Source: Myrica gale (Eukaryota > Streptophyta > Magnoliopsida > Fagales > Myricaceae). Taken from it: a stretch of DNA of 64,000 bases. Positions 57,501-64,000 of this stretch are shown here, piece by piece. The notes beneath the pieces were generated by a model. It was not told the DNA's origin. It searched no databases and saw nothing but the letters and a program-made list of their open reading frames with translations. The DNA lies in the NCBI GenBank assembly GCA_963930655.1, contig OZ005612.1:12777001-12841000 (forward strand), in the 5' to 3' direction. Within the stretch, counting starts at the first letter, position 1, and each line of letters opens with the position of its first letter. The position numbers and the translations under genes are program-made.

Positions 57501-58411
57501 AATTATACATTAAGGAAATAGTACGGCTTCATGGTATACCTAGTTCTATAGTATATGTTCGGGATACGCGTTTTACTTCAAGAATTTGGAATGGATTCCA
57601 AAAAGCATTAGGTACTCAATTGAAGTTTAGTACTGCATTTCATCCTTGAACTGATGGTCAATCAGAAAGAGTCATTCAGATCTTAGAAGATATGTTGAGA
57701 GCTTGTATTTTAGAATTCAAAGGATCTTGGATTCAATATTTACCACTTGTGGAATTTGCATATAACAATACATATCAGACTAGTATTCAGATGGCATCCT
57801 ACGAAGCTCTTTATGGACAAAAATGTAGAACACCATTGTTTTGGGATGAAGTAGGAGAAAGACAAATGCTTGGATTTGACCTAATCCATAGGACATGTGA
57901 AAAGGTAGAACTAATCAAAGACAGATTGAAGGTGGCGCAGAGTAGACAAAAGTGTTATGCTGATAATCGGAGAAGGCCGTTAGATTTTGAGGAAGGAGAT
58001 AAAGTATTTTTGAAGGTAATTCCTATGAAAGGAGTTAAGAGATCTGGGAAGAAAGGAAAATTAAGTCCCCGATATGTTGGACCTTTTGAGATACTACGAA
58101 AGGTAGGAGTGACAGCTTATCAGTTAGCCTTACCGCCATAATTGGAAGGAGTTCATGATACATTTCATATTTCTATGTTGAGAAAATATGTTCCAAATCC
58201 TTCTCATGTGATAGATTATATGCCTCTGCAAATAGCAAAGAACTTAACCTATCAAGAACAACCTGTGGCAATATTAGATAGAAAGGAACAAGAGCTGCGT
58301 AACAGGAAGATTCTTTTAGTAAAAGTATTATGGCAGAGTCATGATGTAACAGAAGCATCGTGGGAGTTAGAGGCAGACGTGCAGGACAAGTATCCTCACT
58401 TGTTTGACTAA
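54511..58411 (+). pseudogene. Tekay-like gypsy gag-pol, 5'-truncated and decayed
   Basis: The readable part begins inside gag (KQGARSVAEYAAKF) with no start, primer site or 5' LTR. In order: gag core, zinc knuckle CFTCGKLGHFSQDC (54880), protease FDTGTTHSF (55102), [13 protein letters not shown] and FIDE (56127-56138), RNase H YTEAS and TDHKILKYF, integrase CLICQQVKAKH, MDFVIGLP and TDGQSER, then a chromodomain-like end (VKVLWQSHDVTEASWE) to 58411. The frame changes twice (about 55790 and 56490, the second with ~45 bases lost). Stops stand at 55027, 55132, 55405, 55603, 55780, 56753, 57206, 57647 and 58139. Several catalytic acids are changed: RT second Asp to Glu, RNase H first Asp to Glu, and the integrase SDRD-type Asp to Val (YVRD). 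It cannot transpose. Confidence 0.95.
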
Positions 58412-58464
58412 ACCGGTACGTCTCTTTTGTTATGTTTTAAATTTTGAGGACAAAATTATTTCTA

Positions 58465-58476
58465 AGTGGGGGAGTA
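58465..58476 (+). other. Polypurine tract
   Basis: AGTGGGGGAGTA directly precedes the LTR start TGTCATACC; it primes plus-strand DNA synthesis. Confidence 0.85.
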
Positions 58477-60110
58477 TGTCATACCTTGAGCTTTTAAAAC
58501 ATCACATGCATTTGGTTTTATATAATGATTAGTAGTACGAGATTGGTATGAGATACTTCATGACCAAGACATATTTTAGTACTTGAGATGCTAAGTTTGA
58601 AACCTTGATTATGACATGATCAAGTGAGATTTGGAGTTCGTTTGCAACTAGGATATTGTTCAGAATGTTGAGGAGCTCGTATTGGATCAATAAAAAATTT
58701 TAAGCAGGTAGGACGTTTTTGTCTCGAAAATCGAACTATATGATTTTTATTCTTTTAATATGATTGGGGATCATCCACGAGGTTATGGTTCAAATTTGGA
58801 GACTTTTTATTTTTCGGAAGCAAGTGGGACGTTTTTTTGAAAGCAACTAGGTTGATTTGTGATTATCGGATGATTAGCAAAACTTAGTCATTAAGCAAGA
58901 GAAATTCGGCTGCCCTAGAGAGTGACACTTATAAAGGCTTGGAAGCACAACAAATTAATACTAGAAGCACGACAAATCGATGAAAGAATCACGACACAAA
59001 GGGCTAGGACTTATGTAACTTGAGGTGTCAAACACCGGTAGACTTAGGTGGTGATTCACCTAAGCTATAGGCTGAATTCTAGCCATAGGTGTGCTGAGCA
59101 GCTGCTTAAGGTGGTTGGGTGTCATCCCACGGTGGAAGTAGCCTTTTGAGTCACCGGAGCTAGCCTAGACATGTGTCCCGTTGTGATGATTCAAGATTTC
59201 CTATAAATAGGTGGGTGGCCGGCCATTCAAAACCTACACCATTCAGATCTGAAATTTTGTGAGCATAAATTGAGAGAAAGAGTGAAGTGAAGTTGGAGAA
59301 AGAGAAGGAAAAAGATTAGTGAAGATTTGGCTTCATTAGAGGTAAAGTTTAATTTGGTTATCCTTGATTTCGGTTCAAGAGTTGTCAAGATGATTTGTAA
59401 ATCTCATGTAGTTCTTTTCTTCAACATCTCTTGTTGTTCTTAGCATTGTTCTATTCTTCCTAGTGTTCTTGATGTTTTTGATGTTCTTCGTGTTCTTGAT
59501 GAAGAACAAGCTTGTGTTTTCGAAAAGTACCATTGTCAAAGTTCGATTCGTTTTCAAAGTGTTTTTCTACTTTAATCTGATTCTTCTCCAAATTTCTTCC
59601 GAAAGTTGTTTTTCAAAGCTTGAACATATGTCTTTCCTTCTGATTTCAAAATTTTCATGTCAAAATTAGTATTCTATAAGTGGTGATTAAGCCGGTTTTT
59701 AACCGAGAAAGCAAAGTGTTGTTTTTGCCTTTACAACATTTTCCTTTGAGAATTGTTGTATAATGTTGTGATGATGGAAACAAGTTAAAGTGTTGCATAT
59801 CATAAATGAGATGTATGAGCGTTGATATGAGACATGCACGTTTAACTTGTGCGTTGGAAAGGAATATTGATGTTCAAGTGTGGTTAAAGTGTTACATATT
59901 ATAAATGAGATGTATGAGCGTTGATATGAGTCATGCATACTTAACGCATATTGTGAAGACGTGACAATATTGTGCACAAGAGAATGCATTCACTTGTTGT
60001 GACATTCTGGCCTCTCAGTTGTACGTGGAAAGATCCTACATGAGGATACCGTATTCTACTCTGAGAGTACTACCGAAAAGATACGGTCCGTGTTCTACTC
60101 TGGGGGTAAC
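58477..60110 (+). repeat. 3' LTR of the right-hand Tekay-like element, first part
   Basis: TGTCATACCTTGAGCTTTTA to about 59340 aligns with the minus-strand LTR 6949-6080 (U3, TATA box, CATTCAGATCTGAA start region). Beyond that it is not shared: CTT/GTTCTTGATG repeats at 59400-59520 and two copies of a unit with ATAAATGAGATGTATGAGCG (about 59800-59940). Confidence 0.85.
59200..59211 (+). promoter_or_regulatory. LTR TATA box
   Basis: CCTATAAATAGG, at the same place as 6199-6214 in the left element. Confidence 0.75.
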
Positions 60111-63100
60111 TGTGAGACCCTGATTTTCTCCTACGTAATTGCTTATGTATTATCTTTTATTCCAATGTAATAGCTTTTATTTCTTCATGGGGCTATGTTT
60201 TTGGCCAATGTATGGCCTAATCCTTATGTTATGGAATTTCGATTAAAATGAGATTTTATTTCATAAAATCTCTTTAAATAATTTTAATGCCATTTTATGC
60301 AAGTATAAATTATATTTATATTAGGAGCCGAAATTTCAAGTAATATTCTCTATTACAAATTTATATTTATTTTCATTTACTTAATATGATTCATGGACCA
60401 AAGAATTTGAATTATGATTTAATTATTTCCTTGTATAAGCCGAAATTTATTAATAGATTAAATGATGAAATTCTTTTGAATACATGGATCGAATATTTTA
60501 TATCTTCTATATGTGACATGTATTATTATCATGTGGCCTATAGTATTAATAGAATTTCCATTTGAATATTCAATGATAAGCTATGTAGTTATGTGATAAG
60601 TCTAGAGATGATTTAATTGATAAGCACACTTGCTTATCATAGTGATAAGCAAGCATGATAAGTTAGGAAACTTTTAGAGTGATAAGGCCTTGTGATTATT
60701 GTAGAGATAAGTTAGGGCCATTATCACATGATAAGATATCATGCTTATGAGGTGATAAGCTATTGGAATGGATAGATAAGTAAGAGAGCTTATAAAGTGA
60801 TAAGTTAGGTGAGAGTGAAAACCAAGTTGAAAGTTGGTTGCAATTTAATGTGGAAGTAACTAGGTTGGTTGAAAAGCAACCAAACTAAGTAAAATACAAG
60901 GCATTTACGTGAAAGGCTATAGGGTGAATTTGAAAAGCCATAAAGTAAGGCCATGTGAAGTGTAAGAAGGTGTAAGAAGTGTAAGAGTGATAAGACAATG
61001 CATTGAAGCAAAAGAGAAGAGAAAAAGCAAGGGAGAAGGAGTGAATGTCGATGAATGCATGGGAGGAAAGAGAATGAGGAAATTCAATACAAGCTTTGCT
61101 AAGGAGACAAGGAAGTGATGTGAGAAAGAGGTGAAAAGAAATAAAAGAAGAGAGAGAGAGATGGAACCCAAGCATGGTCGGCAAACACCCCCCCCCATTC
61201 CTCACTTTTCATTTGAAATTTCTCTCTTGTCAATTCACTCTCTCAAACTTTATGTCATAGCCTTAAATTGCTTTGGGAGACTCAATCTCACACAACTCTC
61301 TTGCATTTCTCTTGACCGAAACACTCATGCATTTCACTCTCCAAACTCTTCTCTCTTGGCCGAATCTTGCAAGCTCTCTCAACTCTCTCCCTTTTGCTTC
61401 TCTTAGCCGAACCTCACACTCAATATTCAAGGTTTGTTCCTTTTCATCTTGCACCTAAACCACTTTCTTCTAGCTTACCAAATCTCATTCTAAAAGCCAA
61501 GTTAAATCTCTCTTGGTGCAAACACAATCCTTCCTTGAAAACCCTAGCCATTTGACACCATTTCTCTTCAAGCTTACCATGTCCTCTTAACCACCATAGA
61601 ACTTCCTTTTAAACCAAGCTTGGACATTTCTAAGGAGGGTGGACCGAATCTTTGAAGGAAGAAAGGATAGGAAGGGTTGGTAAAGGTTGAAGGTAAGTTT
61701 AGTTTTATTGATGATCTTGCCTTAAGCTTCACAAGTACTAACCAAAGATACTTTATTTTCTAGGTGCTCAAGCTCGGACAGACAACAAGGTAAGAACAAT
61801 GTGATGTTGTTGGTATAGCTCAAGTGACCGAATGAGTTGTTTGTGGATCTTGATGTTTAGGTCGTAAAATGCCTTGATGATTGTTAGATCTTGGATGCTT
61901 AAGAACCCTAGGTTGTTTACATGCTAGATCTAACCATGGAAACCCTAGATCTAAGGTTGTATGAAAAGAAAAAGGCAAATGAAGAACAATGTATGCTAAA
62001 GGAAGTTAGATCTAAGTTTTGATGTGTTGGGTTGATGAAAGTTGATTACTTTGTTTAGATCTATGGATGTTAGTGTATATAAAGAGTAGATCTAATGTTG
62101 ATGGAATTATTTGATGAAAAGATTAAGTATATGCATGCTAGTTAGGTCACAATGCAAAGGATGTGCATGTTATGATTTTTAGCATGAAAAAGGTAACATT
62201 TTGGGGTATGGCCGAATATGAGCTATGTAGGATTTCATGTATAGTTTTGAATATGTTTAAATCTGGACATTGGCCATGACATGTGCAAGATTTATGACCC
62301 CAATGCATGGTAGATGATTATATTAAGTATTAGATGCATGCATATTGAAGGAAACAAAAGAAACCTAATCATTTGGGTGAAAGCATGTGTTGGCCGAATG
62401 CTATGAGTATGATGTATTGTGTTGGTGCTTTGATTTATAGATCCTAGGTTGTGAAATTGTTGAATGGAGGATGGGATCACCATTGGAGTAAAAGTTGTGA
62501 TTAATTGGTGCATAAATGGTAGTGGCCGAATGTTATAGTAATAATGAAACCCTAAGTATAATTTATGATTTATGGATTTTCATTATTGTGATGGATAAGG
62601 AAATTAGAGTTTAGGCTAGTTGGAATAAATATTGAAGAACCATGATCTTTTGATTAAATATTATTGGGAACCCTAGTTAAGATTTAATCATAGTTGGATA
62701 TAAGGTTTTAATGGAGTACGTGTAATAAAAAAATGAGACTTAGGTTTAATTCTAAACCTATGCGTATTATGTAACCCTAATCGAGACATGTACATGGATA
62801 AATATATTTTTATTTCAATAAAAATATTAATGATTTAATAAACTAAGTTTTGAATATTGTTAAGGAAAAGAATAAAATGTTTTTAAATGATTAAATGAAT
62901 TTCAGTGATACATATATATATCTTTGGTTGATGACCGATTTCAAAAAATGAAAATATTTAATGATTGCATACTATTCTTAAAGTCTAAGAAATATCTGAA
63001 TCGCTTGTAGGCGATCCACGTGTCTGTATACACGAACAAAGAAGACCAAGAGTAAGTGGATACTGTAAGTGGACAGTAAGTACTTCTTTTCAAAAATGGA

Positions 63101-63286
63101 ATGACACACTGCATCGTTTCATGAACAAGCATGAATTTTAAGCAAGCATGACATAACATGTGCATTGCATGAATTTTTCAAGAAGAAAGTTTATGCAATG
63201 ATTTTATGGAAAGAATATGAGAAGTTTTATGAAACGATAAGTTAAGATAAGGGGCACCGGTCGGTACCGTACCATCAAGTTGGACT

Positions 63287-63494
63287 CCCATACCGAAGGA
63301 CAATTATGAGAAGGATGGGTGAATCCAAGAGGCTGTGCAAGCCACACTGAAGGACATTGAGAAGGTGTGGTGCCTCCAAGGGTCACGTCTAGCCACTGAA
63401 GGACATTGAGAAGGTGCGCTAGCTGACCATATGTAAGGTCTCCAAGGGAATTCGGGGACGGTTCCGAAGGGAACGCACAACCCTGACTTCAGGG
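63287..63494 (+). other. Conserved multi-stem-loop domain, copy 3
   Basis: Stems CCCAT/ATGGG (63287-63319), CCACAC/GTGTGG (63342-63370), CTAGCCAC/GTG-C-GCTAG (63389-63422), GACC/GGTC (63425-63440), GTTCC-GAAG-GGAAC (63461-63474) and CCCTGA/TCAGGG (63481-63494). The order is the same as in copies 1 and 2, but the CATCCAT unit is missing. The second stem has C-G where the other copies have T-A. Confidence 0.8.
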
Positions 63495-63765
63495 GTCAAA
63501 TGGAGCGAGCTCACAAGTAAAAGATATGAAATAATTATGAAAAGGCCAACAAGGGCACAAGTATGAATAAGCGGTTTTCAAGGGCCAAGGGCCGATTTCA
63601 CGATCAAGCATGAAAGAGATATTTTCAAGGGCCTGGGGCCGAAACTAAGCAAGAGCATATGCATAATTCATGACATGCATGTGCATCACGAATCAAGTTT
63701 CTTTCTTTCATGATTAAGCGGGCATAAGTCAAGAGCATGATTTCAGTTTTATGTTTTTCCCTTAC

Positions 63766-63782
63766 TGAGTCTTTTTGACTCA
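63766..63782 (+). other. Small conserved LTR hairpin, copy 3
   Basis: TGAGTC-TTTTT-GACTCA, the counterpart of 3417-3432 and 12450-12465; the stem is kept, the loop differs. Confidence 0.75.
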
Positions 63783-64000
63783 CGTTTTTAAAATTGTGTC
63801 ATTCCAGATGTATCAGGTGAAGAGAGTCAGAAGGACTACCTGACCTAGAAGCCCAAGATATTATGTTTCACATTTTGTTGATAGTGGCATGAGCGTCACT
63901 AATTGGGTTCTAATGTGTTAAATATATGTTTTGTATGAACTTAATGAGAACCCTAATTATGTTAGAATTTGCTCGAACCCCTCGCGATCCTGTACGTTTC

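Larger units (their letters stand above)
60111..64000 (+). repeat. LTR sequence, second block, running off the window
   Basis: TGTGAGACCCTGATTTTC at 60111 resembles the minus-strand start TGTGAGATCC of the solo LTR. From about 63060 on, the sequence aligns with the lower halves of the other two LTRs, with the hairpin domain and the TGAGTC hairpin. Either a second LTR inserted here into the first one, or the element has an LTR over 5.5 kb. GATAAG words repeat at 60595-60810. The frames at 60805-61555 are CT-rich artefacts. Confidence 0.6.

Noticed and set aside
60805..61555. Several 60-106-codon frames on both strands
   Set aside because: CT-rich LTR leader sequence, mutually overlapping, no motif.

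Overview
This is nuclear DNA from a flowering plant, most likely a eudicot, from a gene-poor region packed with transposons. The evidence is nested LTR retrotransposons of the Ty3/gypsy (Tekay/Del-like chromovirus and Tat-like) and Ty1/copia (SIRE/Maximus-like) types, CACTA DNA transposons, a MULE-type MITE, and very few host-gene remnants. No rRNA, tRNA gene, CRISPR array or bacterial-style operon was seen.

Layout. 1-6949: the 5' half of a minus-strand Tekay-like gypsy element, with a stop-free gag-pol frame running off the left edge, an initiator-Met-tRNA primer site and a ~4 kb 5' LTR. 6950-11920: degenerate repeats and two patches resembling transposon ends. 11921-15854: a coiled-coil coding remnant split by a ~3.5 kb solo LTR of the Tekay-like group; removing the LTR and one target duplication restores the reading frame. 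16195-23330: remains of a minus-strand Tat-like gypsy element, whose 62-bp LTR repeat array is split by a 4.6 kb minus-strand SIRE-like copia element lacking pol. 23316-34540: pieces of a minus-strand CACTA element (C-terminal fragment, then N-terminal part) separated by a decayed plus-strand copia element that itself carries a GC-rich foreign block. 34560-34964: a cytochrome P450 (CYP89-like) fragment. 35538-42430: retroelement scraps, an acidic repeat protein remnant, an intact 351-bp MULE MITE with a 9-bp target duplication, and AT-rich repeats. 42437-46348: a complete-ended CACTA element (3-bp TTA duplication) that seems to carry a captured multi-exon gene fragment with E2F-like promoter sites. 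46350-50300: AT-rich DNA with a direct duplication. 50357-50732: a RALF-like peptide gene with a frameshift, the only near-complete host gene. 51900-52892: a Tat-like gypsy 5' end (TATA box, primer site, gag start). 54511-64000: a 5'-truncated plus-strand Tekay-like element with many stops and altered catalytic residues, followed by long LTR sequence running off the right edge.

The most interesting signal is in the Tekay-like LTRs. A ~260-nt domain of consecutive stem-loops recurs in all three LTR copies. Its loops are alike, the stems differ from unit to unit, and one stem shows a paired T-A to C-G change. A second array of GTCGAC-centred hairpins lies in the same LTRs. The coding genes do not form a working pathway: nearly all belong to mobile elements in different stages of decay, and only the leftmost element looks potentially functional within the window.
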